Source: JALENY01 sp036310185 (lineage in GTDB: Bacteria; Bacillota; Clostridia; Lachnospirales; Lachnospiraceae). Taken from it: a stretch of DNA of 47,505 nt. The notes beneath the pieces are model-generated. The model did no database searches and was not told the DNA's origin. It worked only from the letters and a program-made list of their open reading frames with translations. The stretch lies in NCBI GenBank assembly GCA_036310185.1, contig JAXJSH010000109.1:1-47505 (forward strand), in the 5' to 3' direction. Positions 41,444 through 47,505 of this stretch are shown here, piece after piece. The stretch's first letter is position 1. Each line of letters opens with the position of its first letter. A program made the position numbers and the translations under genes.

Positions 41444-41595
41444 CGTGCCTTACCTCAGCCGTTTAAAGTCAATGTAAAACACCCATTTTTCAACTCTTTT
41501 TTACCATCCAAAATAAAACAATATTTTCAATATAAATCTAATAGTTACTTCTAATCGTTTTTCAATCCCGAAAACCGGAGTTTTCCCACTTGGTC
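41444..41595. other. Intergenic region without a recognised feature
   Basis: AT-rich spacer between the frameshifted small gene and the AAC(6')-like gene, which is read in the same direction and lies upstream. No clear terminator, RNA or frame with a ribosome site is visible. Confidence 0.35.
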
Positions 41596-42030
41596 TCAAA
41601 TTTCTTTTTTAAAGCAAATAACACGATTAGCCTCTTCAAACCCCATTGCCATATGGAATCTGAAACTCTCCCCATTGTCCAGTTCACAATCACTTGCAAA
41701 TTCAGTGCAATTCTTTTCTTTCGCCCACTTTTCACATGCCAGCAAAAGTTCTTTTGCAAAACCCTTATGCCTGAATTCTTCTTGAATAAAGATTCCTTCT
41801 AAATATCCAACCGGCGATGTTTCTGTACCTTCCACATAATCATATCGAAGCTGGCATTGAGCAAATCCTACCGGCTTATTTTCGATATATTTAATAAAAC
41901 ATTTTGCATCCTGATTACCTACAATTTCAGAAAAATCTTTCTCTAATTCAGGTAATGTATGGCTGTCCCACATTTGCATTGCTAATTTTGCTAAAGCTAA
42001 AATATCTTCTTTTTCAGCATATTTGACCAA
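41596..42030 (-). CDS. AAC(6')-like aminoglycoside N-acetyltransferase (GNAT), TTG start
   Basis: The long open frame (to 42249) has a non-coding-like front. A GGAGG site at about 42043-42047 points to TTG at 42030, giving a 144-residue protein (VKYAEKEDILALAKLAMQMW), the usual size of AAC(6') enzymes. Family marks are strong: GYLEGIFIQEEFRHKGFAKELL (acetyl-CoA loop), the EFASDCELDN motif, and HMAMGFEEANRVICFKK at the end. Relatives acetylate the 6'-amino group of kanamycin, tobramycin and amikacin. Its activity and spectrum are not known, and no mobile-element sign is near it. Confidence 0.82.
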   Translation of the reverse strand: MVKYAEKEDILALAKLAMQMWDSHTLPELEKDFSEIVGNQDAKCFIKYIENKPVGFAQCQLRYDYVEGTETSPVGYLEGIFIQEEFRHKGFAKELLLACEKWAKEKNCTEFASDCELDNGESFRFHMAMGFEEANRVICFKKEI

Positions 42031-42265
42031 AATAAATTTCCTCCATAAATTCAAGATTGAATGCTTTTCATATATATCCAATCGCTGTAATACAAGTTTT
42101 TCCAAGCAAATTGTACTATAACTTTCCAATGCATTCAACTGAAAGTGTACCTCTGTTTCATAGTATAAACACCCCTGTTTTATAAAGAAATCAATATCAA
42201 AGAATAACAATTTGTTCGTGTGGAATACTGATAACATCCTACAAAACAACGGAGGTAATTAAATA

Positions 42266-42418
42266 ATGGCAAAAGCCGGCATGAAACGACCTGACCCAAA
42301 AGAACCCCACGGAACCGAAAGCAATCACAAAGCTCATTTTCCAAAAAACGACACCACTCCGGTACCTGAAATTCAGGGTAAGGCAAAAGCGGGTCACCAA
42401 AAAGCCAAACCAATGTAA
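42266..42418 (+). CDS. Small basic, proline-rich 50-residue protein
   Basis: A 50-codon gene too short for standard filters: ATG at 42266 with an ACGGAGG site 9 bases upstream, TAA at 42416. The product is rich in Lys, His and Pro (MAKAGMKRPDPKEPHGTE at the start, KAKAGHQKAKPM at the end) with no hydrophobic helix or Cys, and is likely disordered. I believe similar short proteins occur in Lachnospiraceae but cannot name a family. It is divergent from the AAC(6') gene and lies 178 bp before a GNAT gene on the same strand. Confidence 0.72.
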   Translation: MAKAGMKRPDPKEPHGTESNHKAHFPKNDTTPVPEIQGKAKAGHQKAKPM

Positions 42419-42595
42419 CGTTTTTTTACACTGCTTCAGGTCATCTGCCACATAGCAATCTATATGGGTAACGATTGAAAGATTTATTCGGGTATGCTAT
42501 ATTCGAATGGAGCCACCCCCATCATAAAGGATGTATATGATTATTCTTATATGAAAAGATGTTGGGGTCAAATACAAAAGGAGAATTCATATATT

Positions 42596-43117
42596 ATGGT
42601 TATCAGATTATGTGGAACAGAAGATATTGAAGCTGTGGGCGCATTTTACGACCAGGTAGTAGAACATTTATGCAAGACCGTCAACTATCCCAAGTGGACG
42701 TATAAAAAATATCCTTCCATCGACTCTGTCCGGGCTATGACCCAGGCCGGATGTCAGTTTGTGTGTATAGATCATGATATGATAATAGGCGCATTTGTTC
42801 TCAATGAAGATCCCCAGGGAAAATATGAAAATACAGCATGGCGCAAATCACTGACCCAAGGTGAATATATGGTATGCCATACTCTGGCTGCAGCACCTTC
42901 CATGCAGGGAAAAGGTATCGGCAAACAGCTCGTAGAATTTTGTGTGGATTACGCAAAAAGCCGGGGCTATCAGGCCATACGTCTGGATGCAGTGCCTGAT
43001 AATATTCCTGCAAGAAAGCTTTATGAAAAATGCGGATTTCAGTATGCAGGCGATGTGGATCTGGAACGAAATATTGAGGAGATACCATTATTTTCAATGT
43101 ATGAACTGAATTTCTGA
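42596..43117 (+). CDS. GNAT N-acetyltransferase
   Basis: Start placed at 42596 (MVIRLCGTEDIEAVGAFYDQV) because the family fold begins there and AAAAGGAG lies 12 bases before; the 34 upstream codons look non-coding. The 173 residues include HTLAAAPSMQGKGIGKQLVEF (acetyl-CoA loop), YQAIRLDAVPDNIPARKLYEKCGF and a C-terminal strand. Substrate unknown. A strong terminator follows. Confidence 0.82.
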   Translation: MVIRLCGTEDIEAVGAFYDQVVEHLCKTVNYPKWTYKKYPSIDSVRAMTQAGCQFVCIDHDMIIGAFVLNEDPQGKYENTAWRKSLTQGEYMVCHTLAAAPSMQGKGIGKQLVEFCVDYAKSRGYQAIRLDAVPDNIPARKLYEKCGFQYAGDVDLERNIEEIPLFSMYELNF

Positions 43118-43121
43118 AAAA

Positions 43122-43167
43122 GGGAGTTAAGCTCTGCCATGACAAACAGAGCTTAACTCCCTCTTTC
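43122..43167. terminator. Bidirectional terminator between GNAT and XRE genes
   Basis: Perfect 15-bp inverted repeat GGGAGTTAAGCTCTG / CAGAGCTTAACTCCC with a 10-base loop, A-run on the left and CTCTTTC on the right; lies between convergent genes. Confidence 0.9.
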
Positions 43168-43190
43168 AAAAGAAACGGATGGATTTCCTT

Positions 43191-43397
43191 TTAAAAATAA
43201 AATAATTCTTCAAATTTTTTATCAAGCGCAATACACAATAAAAGTGCCAGCTTTGCAGTTGGATTAAATTGCCCTGTCTCAATGGAACTGATTGTATTTC
43301 TGGATACACCAACCATATCTGCAAGTGCTGATTGTGAAAGTTTCTTTTCTGTGCGGGCTTTTTTTACATTATTTTTTAATATCAACTGTTCATTCAT
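43191..43397 (-). CDS. Small XRE-family regulator
   Basis: A 68-residue DNA-binding protein with a complete XRE helix-turn-helix: NNVKKARTEKKLSQSALADMV and VSRNTISSIETGQFNPT, then KLALLLCIALDKKFEELF. It matches the short regulators usually found next to small membrane proteins of DUF6442/DUF3796 type. The stop of the partner gene and this start are 2 bp apart, so they form a two-gene operon. Three 19-bp repeats at the promoter are its likely binding sites. Confidence 0.9.
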   Translation of the reverse strand: MNEQLILKNNVKKARTEKKLSQSALADMVGVSRNTISSIETGQFNPTAKLALLLCIALDKKFEELFYF

Positions 43398-43399
43398 AT

Positions 43400-43705
43400 T
43401 TAATGTCCCATCAAAAATCTTATCGTAGCAGCTGCCGCAACAATCAATGTAATGATCGCCATCATCAAACAGCTTTTTTCTTTACTCTTTACAAATCTAT
43501 ATGCCTGCCCTGCGCATACAGAGAAACAAACTGTAGCACACAGATCCATCATAGGCAACCCCTGTTCTGCACGAATAAATGAAAATACTGCGGCTGCGAT
43601 TACCATAATTACATAGGTCCATTTCATTGATCTGTCTCTAATCTGAATCTCCATTTCATCAATTCTTTCATTTTGTGCCTTTTTTAAAATTTCACTCTTA
43701 TCCAT
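43400..43705 (-). CDS. Small membrane protein, DUF6442-like
   Basis: Start set at 43705 (MDKSEILKKAQNERIDEMEI), with an AAAGGAGAGG site upstream; the frame is open for 11 more codons inside the promoter-operator region. The 101 residues have a charged N-terminal helix of about 27 residues and about three membrane helices (WTYVIMVIAAAVFSF; DLCATVCFSVCAGQAY; CLMMAIITLIVAAAATIRF). Function unknown; probably a membrane partner of the XRE regulator encoded 2 bp downstream. Confidence 0.8.
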   Translation of the reverse strand: MDKSEILKKAQNERIDEMEIQIRDRSMKWTYVIMVIAAAVFSFIRAEQGLPMMDLCATVCFSVCAGQAYRFVKSKEKSCLMMAIITLIVAAAATIRFLMGH

Positions 43706-43719
43706 TCCGGCCTCTCCTT

Positions 43720-43738
43720 TGCCAAGTTTTATTTGCAA
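43720..43738. promoter_or_regulatory. Operator-like 19-bp repeat A
   Basis: TGCCAAGTTTTATTTGCAA, first of three near-identical repeats; covers the predicted transcription start and lies just before the ribosome site of the DUF6442-like gene. Confidence 0.7.
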
Positions 43739-43742
43739 TCAT

Positions 43743-43771
43743 ATATTACCACTGCCAAGTTTTGTTGTCAA
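43743..43771 (-). promoter_or_regulatory. Sigma-A promoter of the DUF6442-like/XRE operon
   Basis: TTGACA (43771-43766), 17-base spacer, TAATAT (43748-43743). The -35 box and spacer coincide with repeat B. Confidence 0.78.
43753..43771. promoter_or_regulatory. Operator-like 19-bp repeat B
   Basis: TGCCAAGTTTTGTTGTCAA, second repeat; overlaps the -35 box, so bound regulator would block polymerase. Confidence 0.7.
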
Positions 43772-43779
43772 TATTTTTT

Positions 43780-43798
43780 TGACAAGTTTTGTTTGCAA
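43780..43798. promoter_or_regulatory. Operator-like 19-bp repeat C
   Basis: TGACAAGTTTTGTTTGCAA, third repeat; starts 27 bp from repeat B, upstream of the -35 box and touching the T-run of the next terminator. Confidence 0.7.
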
Positions 43799-43839
43799 AA
43801 AACAGCCTTTGGCGTCTATTAAAACGTCAAAAGCTGTTT
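43795..43839 (-). terminator. Hairpin terminator after the RimJ/RimL-like gene
   Basis: AACAGC..TTG.CGT / ACG.CAA..GCTGTT at 43801-43839, followed on the minus strand by TTTTTTG. Lies 49 bp past the acetyltransferase stop. Confidence 0.75.
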
Positions 43840-43887
43840 GCTTTATTTTATCACTTTTCATATGAATAGCCGGCGGAAGGAAAACAC

Positions 43888-44406
43888 CTAAAGCTCCAAC
43901 CTGTAGATTTTAGCCGCAAAAGTCTCGCTCCCATCCATTTTTTTATACTCGCCGTATCTTGCGAACTTCAATCCCAGTTTTTCCATGACACGTCCACTCG
44001 CAGGATTATCGATTGCATGTTCCGCTTCAATAGCCTTAACTTCACATTTACTGCATACATAATCAATAATAGCCCTGATTGCTTCTGTGGTAAAACCCCT
44101 GTTCCACATATCATATCTTAAATTATAGCCAACCGACCATACATCCATTTCAGGATGATAATACATTCCTCCGCTTCCAATAAGCTCTCCGGTCTCTTTT
44201 AAAACAAAGCCGTAATCATATGCGTTTGGATTATCTGGTTTAAGAGTCTCAATCCATGCTTTCACATCATCAGCATTTTTATAAAGCGGATAGATCATAT
44301 ATTTGTTAACCCGCGGATCTCCACACCATTTGAATGCTTCCATATAGTCATCCGGAATCAGATTTCTGAGAATCAGTCTTTTTGTTTCCAATTGTTTATG
44401 AGACAT
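43888..44406 (-). CDS. GNAT N-acetyltransferase, RimJ/RimL-like
   Basis: A 172-residue acetyltransferase. It opens with the RimJ/RimL mark LETKRLILRNLIPDDY, then has the WSVGYNLRYDMWNRGFTTEAIRAII acetyl-CoA segment (NRGFTTEA) and a closing NPASGRVMEKLGLKFARYGE. Family members acetylate ribosomal-protein N-termini, antibiotics or small metabolites; the target here is unknown. It is transcribed alone, with the hairpin at 43801-43839 as terminator. Confidence 0.86.
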   Translation of the reverse strand: MSHKQLETKRLILRNLIPDDYMEAFKWCGDPRVNKYMIYPLYKNADDVKAWIETLKPDNPNAYDYGFVLKETGELIGSGGMYYHPEMDVWSVGYNLRYDMWNRGFTTEAIRAIIDYVCSKCEVKAIEAEHAIDNPASGRVMEKLGLKFARYGEYKKMDGSETFAAKIYRLEL

Positions 44407-44609
44407 TCTGCCACCCCTTGTATCATAGTTTTGTATTTAGTAAATAAGTATATTCCTCCATTTTTTGAATGGCACTTTCTAAATAATTACGACTATACTC
44501 TGTTTTGGAAATTATTGCAACATTAAATGTTATAAGTCAACTTCGCAATTATTCTGAAAAACAATCTTGAAGTAACACAGAGAGTATGCAGTTAAAATGA
44601 TCAGACAGA

Positions 44610-45023
44610 TTACAGAACCATAATCAATGTGCCCACAGCAATTAAAATGCAGCCGATCAAAGATTTAGCCGTAAATTTTTCATGCAAAAAGAGGAAAGCT
44701 AAAATCAGCGTGATCACTACACTCAACTTATCAATGGGGACTACCTTTGACGCGTCACCAATCTGAAGTGCCCTATAATAACATAGCCAGGAAGCTCCCG
44801 TGGCAAGACCGGATAAAATCAGAAAAATCCAGCTTTTTCTGCTGATTTCGGAAATACCGGTCTGCGCATTTGTGAGAAAGACCATTCCCCAGGCCATGAC
44901 CAGTACAACTACTGTTCTGATTGCAGTCGCCAGATTGGAATTCACTCCATCAATACCCACTTTTGCCAGGATTGAAGTAAGCGCCGCAAAAACGGCGGAC
45001 AGAAGTGCAAATACAAACCACAT
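44610..45023 (-). CDS. EamA-domain small membrane transporter
   Basis: Start set at 45023 (MWFVFALLSAVFAALTSIL), 8 bases after a GAGGAGG site; the ATG two codons earlier touches that site. The 137 residues form one EamA unit of five membrane helices (VFALLSAVFAALTSI; LATAIRTVVVLVMAWGMVF; WIFLILSGLATGASWLCYY; SVVITLILAFLFL; SLIGCILIAVGTLIMVL). Two-unit EamA exporters are about 300 residues; half-size forms such as this are thought to pair. Motif ALQIGDASKVVPIDKLSVV is typical. Substrate unknown. Confidence 0.87.
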   Translation of the reverse strand: MWFVFALLSAVFAALTSILAKVGIDGVNSNLATAIRTVVVLVMAWGMVFLTNAQTGISEISRKSWIFLILSGLATGASWLCYYRALQIGDASKVVPIDKLSVVITLILAFLFLHEKFTAKSLIGCILIAVGTLIMVL

Positions 45024-45362
45024 AAACATTCCCTCCTCAAACGCGAATTTATCATTGGTTTTTCTATATTTTACCATATTTCGGGCATTGAGGAAAATAA
45101 CTTCTCCTGATTCATTTACAATCCTGCAATACGATAATCTGTATTGACTAATAAACTGCTTCTATTACTCCCATTGCTCCAAACCACCCATTTCCTTTCC
45201 TATACTTACTACTGTAAAACCACATGATGTCATAACAACAAAGTTTGTAAGTTTTGCATAAACAGAGCTTTCTATTTTTGTTTTTGGTTATGCGTTTAAC
45301 CTTTGTAATTATTCATGACCCGCGATAAAATAAGACTGAAAATACTACTCGGAGAGGTTACT

Positions 45363-46718
45363 ATGAAACAAAAACAAAATTTTTTAACCACTGTATGTAA
45401 TTTAGCCATTCCCGTTGCCCTTCAGTCCATGCTCCAGTCATCCTTCAGCATTGTGGACCAGATTATGATTGGACAGCTCGGCAGTGTAAGCGTAGCAGGA
45501 GTCGGACTGGCGGGGAAATTTTCCTCCATTTTTTCGGTTATGGTATCCGCTGTTGGAGCCGTTGCCGGAATTATGATTTCCCAATACATAGGGCAAAAAA
45601 ATAAGCAGGAAGTGCGAAGAAGTTTTTATCTGAATCTGATACTGGCAATCGGCATGGCCGCCCTGTTCACCATCCTTTGTGCAGTGTTCCCAAAACAGAT
45701 TATGACCCTTTATACAAAGGATGAGCCAACGATCTTGGCTTCTGCCGATTATCTGAGAATTATTTCCGGTACTTTTCTGCCAATGGCGGGAGCCACTCTG
45801 CTGTCCACCATGTTCCGATGCATGGAAAAAGCACAGCTCCCTCTATATGCAAGTATTGCATCCGCAGTTTTGAACACGGTCCTGAATTATATTCTTATTT
45901 TTGGAAAATGTGGTTTTGTACCAATGGGAGCAGAAGGTGCTGCAATCGCTACTTTCATTTCGCAGTGCCTCAATTTCTTTGTCATGCTTCTGATGCTGTT
46001 AAAATACAATGACTATCTGAAAATCTCAGATGATATGAAAAAAACAACGTCCAAAATTAATTGGACGCAATATCTGAATATGCTTTTACCGATTCTGGTT
46101 TGTGAATTTGCGTGGAGTTTGGGTGAAAATGTGTATGCAGCTATTTACGGCCACATTGGGACAGAAGCAAGTGCCGCAATGACTTTAACGAATCCGGTGC
46201 AGGGATTAATGATCGGTGCACTTTGCGGCTTATCGCAGGCCGCAAGTGTCATAATTGGTAAAAAATTAGGGCAAAAAGAATATGAGGATGCTTATCAGTC
46301 ATCTAAAAAGCTTATTTTGTACGGTTTCGTGGGTTCCATATTATTATCTGTGCTGATTATCATAACAAGTTCCTATTATGTGGAAATATATCAGGTGGAA
46401 GATTCTGTCAAATCACTTACCCGGCAAATTTTAACAGCTTATGCTCTTGTTGCTCCATTTAAAGTAGAAAATATGATTGTGGGAAGTGGGATTATACGAA
46501 GCGGCGGTAAGACAAAATACGTTATGGCTATTGATATGACTGGAACCTGGGTATTCGGTGTCCCGCTTGGATTGCTTTCAGCTTTTGTTTTGAAACTGTC
46601 AATTCCTTATGTGTATTTCATTCTTTCCTTAGAAGAGTGCATTCGCTTCAGCATATCGATGGTGGTTCTTCGCAGAAAAAAATGGATGCACAGTTTAGAG
46701 GCGGCTGAAACCAGGTAG
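45363..46718 (+). CDS. MATE-family efflux transporter
   Basis: Multidrug-type sodium- or proton-driven exporter in the membrane. Start set at 45363 (MKQKQNFLTTVCNLAIPVAL) with GGAGAGG 5 bases upstream, 16 codons inside the open frame. The 451 residues make twelve membrane helices in two MatE halves (LAIPVALQSMLQSSFSIVDQIMIGQLG; later NMLLPILVCEFAWSLGENVYAAIYGHIG). Typical MATE marks include MAGATLLSTMFRCMEKAQLP. Substrate unknown; the LicB-like or DinF-like branch cannot be told apart here. Confidence 0.92.
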   Translation: MKQKQNFLTTVCNLAIPVALQSMLQSSFSIVDQIMIGQLGSVSVAGVGLAGKFSSIFSVMVSAVGAVAGIMISQYIGQKNKQEVRRSFYLNLILAIGMAALFTILCAVFPKQIMTLYTKDEPTILASADYLRIISGTFLPMAGATLLSTMFRCMEKAQLPLYASIASAVLNTVLNYILIFGKCGFVPMGAEGAAIATFISQCLNFFVMLLMLLKYNDYLKISDDMKKTTSKINWTQYLNMLLPILVCEFAWSLGENVYAAIYGHIGTEASAAMTLTNPVQGLMIGALCGLSQAASVIIGKKLGQKEYEDAYQSSKKLILYGFVGSILLSVLIIITSSYYVEIYQVEDSVKSLTRQILTAYALVAPFKVENMIVGSGIIRSGGKTKYVMAIDMTGTWVFGVPLGLLSAFVLKLSIPYVYFILSLEECIRFSISMVVLRRKKWMHSLEAAETR

Positions 46719-47148
46719 GAAAATAGCGCTTCAGTGTCCGGGGGATTTTCTTTTACCTATTTTTCCCCTTGCTGCCTGGAAAGACTAAATCATTTTCCAG
46801 GTAAGCAAGAACCCGGCACAATACCTGTTTTATCAATCACTGTTATGTGTGCATCCAGATTCGGATCTGTTTTTGTTCTTTCTAAGATTGTTATATCCTG
46901 ACCGCAAATCAGAATCTACATATTCTGATGCAAATCTTTGTCATCTCTTTTTTCTTTAAATTTTTTTCTTATCAAATAAACAATAAGCGCTGCAAAAAAT
47001 GCATCCAAAACCCAAACTACTATAGCAGCTGCAAGATCACCGCGTCTCCAGCATCCTTTTCACCCTCAAATTAAGATTTTAAATACAATCCGATGAATTT
47101 GTCCTTAAATCAAATTCTTTTCAAAATTCTTTACATATTCCTGCTGTT
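46719..47148. other. Intergenic region with degraded coding fragments on the minus strand
   Basis: Of about 500 bp between the MATE gene and the aminopeptidase gene, the minus strand holds two protein-like pieces in one frame. The first is 46916-47054 (see its own entry); after its TAG the frame goes on as ILICGQDITILERTKTDPN and ends PGSCLPGK at 46790. An inverted repeat CTTGCT-CCTGGAAA / TTTCCAGG-AAGCAAG lies at 46768-46809 without a T-run. No RNA gene is recognised. Confidence 0.4.
46916..47054 (-). pseudogene. Possible frameshifted small membrane-protein gene
   Basis: ATG at 47054 follows a GAGGGTGAAAAGG site and reads MLETR then a stop. In the adjacent frame GDLAAAIVVWVLDAFFAALIV and a basic tail (YLIRKKFKEKRDD) form a clear single membrane helix plus cytosolic end. 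A one- or two-base slip at CGCGGTGAT would join them. Family not recognised. Confidence 0.4.
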
Positions 47149-47177
47149 TTGCAAAATATGCTAAAACCTGCTACAAT
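47149..47177 (+). promoter_or_regulatory. Sigma-A promoter of the M18 aminopeptidase gene
   Basis: TTGCAA (47149-47154), 17-base spacer, TACAAT (47172-47177), 45 bases before the start codon. Confidence 0.68.
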
Positions 47178-47221
47178 TTTACAATACCTTATCAAAAAGT
47201 CAAGAATCAGGAGGCATTTCG

Positions 47222-47505
47222 ATGTATCAGAAAAAAGCAAAACAATTACTGGATTTCATAAAGAATAGCCCAAGCTGTTTCCATGTAATTCAAAATATGA
47301 AAAAAGAGCTCGACGAAGCCGGATTTCAGGAAATAAAAGAACGGGACTGCTGGCATCTGGAAGCAGGCGGAAAATACTATGTAACACGCAATGATTCCTC
47401 AATCATCGCATTTAAGATTCCATGTAAAGACTTCCATGGATTTCAGATCATGGCCAGCCACAGTGATGCTCCTGCTTTTAAGGTAAAAGAAAATCCGGAG
47501 ATTGC
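47222..47505 (+). CDS. M18-family aminopeptidase (5' part only)
   Basis: Zinc metalloaminopeptidase of the aspartyl-aminopeptidase (ApeB/DNPEP) family that trims N-terminal residues from peptides in the cytoplasm. Only the first 94 codons lie in the window. They show the M18 opening AKQLLDFIKNSPSCFHVIQNM, a YYVTRNDSSIIAFKIP strand and the metal-site start ASHSDAPAFKVK (His and Asp of HSD). The full protein is about 420-440 residues. AGGAGG lies 8 bases before the ATG, and a promoter is visible upstream. Confidence 0.9.
   Translation, partial: MYQKKAKQLLDFIKNSPSCFHVIQNMKKELDEAGFQEIKERDCWHLEAGGKYYVTRNDSSIIAFKIPCKDFHGFQIMASHSDAPAFKVKENPEI

Overview
The window looks like chromosomal DNA from a strictly anaerobic, low-to-mid GC Firmicute, most likely a gut Lachnospiraceae (Clostridia). 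The pointers are a class III (glycyl-radical) ribonucleotide reductase, the DapL shortcut to lysine, a GatCAB amidotransferase, a Bacillus-type glutamine synthetase paired with an ANTAR protein, near-consensus sigma-A promoters, strong AGGAGG-type ribosome binding sites, and many small XRE, GNAT and Rpn-family genes. The genus cannot be fixed from sequence alone. Most genes lie on the minus strand.

Layout. 1-3.3 kb: tig-clpP-clpX (proteostasis; clpX runs off the left edge) and a DJ-1/PfpI protein. 3.4-4.6 kb: a plus-strand XRE helix-turn-helix reading in frame into a CYTH domain with no ATG/GTG/TTG start, and a small XRE regulator. 4.6-7.2 kb: a PNPOx-like flavoprotein and an FMN-riboswitch-controlled riboflavin importer gene (ribU), with promoter, aptamer and terminator all visible; a divergent NMT1/SsuA-like lipoprotein. 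7.2-22.2 kb, housekeeping: sbcDC, nrdD with a putative pair of NrdR boxes, gatCAB, dapL, dapF, then glnA plus an ANTAR regulator, and proB. glnA has a consensus promoter followed immediately by an intrinsic terminator whose 5' arm can refold into an ANTAR-like hexaloop hairpin.

22.4-34.1 kb is accessory: a mini protein kinase, GNAT plus LacI pair, two decayed Rpn/PD-(D/E)XK genes with complementary internal deletions and a shared upstream hairpin, a shortened DUF1062 gene, an HD hydrolase, a NUDIX tail remnant, a zinc-ribbon membrane protein, a NUDIX-cytidine deaminase fusion, a ketopantoate-reductase-like protein and an AbiE-type toxin-antitoxin pair. 34.4-39.6 kb is a four-gene operon (FtsX-type permease, ATPase, response regulator, histidine kinase) of the kind used against cell-envelope antimicrobials. 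39.6-47.5 kb holds gene remnants (a 22-codon response regulator stub, a frameshifted 61-codon gene, a half-length DUF4317), an Asp/Glu racemase-family protein whose first catalytic Cys is Ala, an AAC(6')-like acetyltransferase with a TTG start, a 50-residue small protein, further GNATs, an XRE/DUF6442-type operon under three 19-bp operator-like repeats, an EamA protein, a MATE exporter and the start of an M18 aminopeptidase.

No rRNA, tRNA, CRISPR array, prophage or classical IS transposase was recognised. The strongest candidates for something new are the XRE-CYTH reading frame with a non-standard start, the glnA leader next to its ANTAR gene, the paired Rpn cassettes, the three-repeat operator, and the A83/C197 racemase variant.
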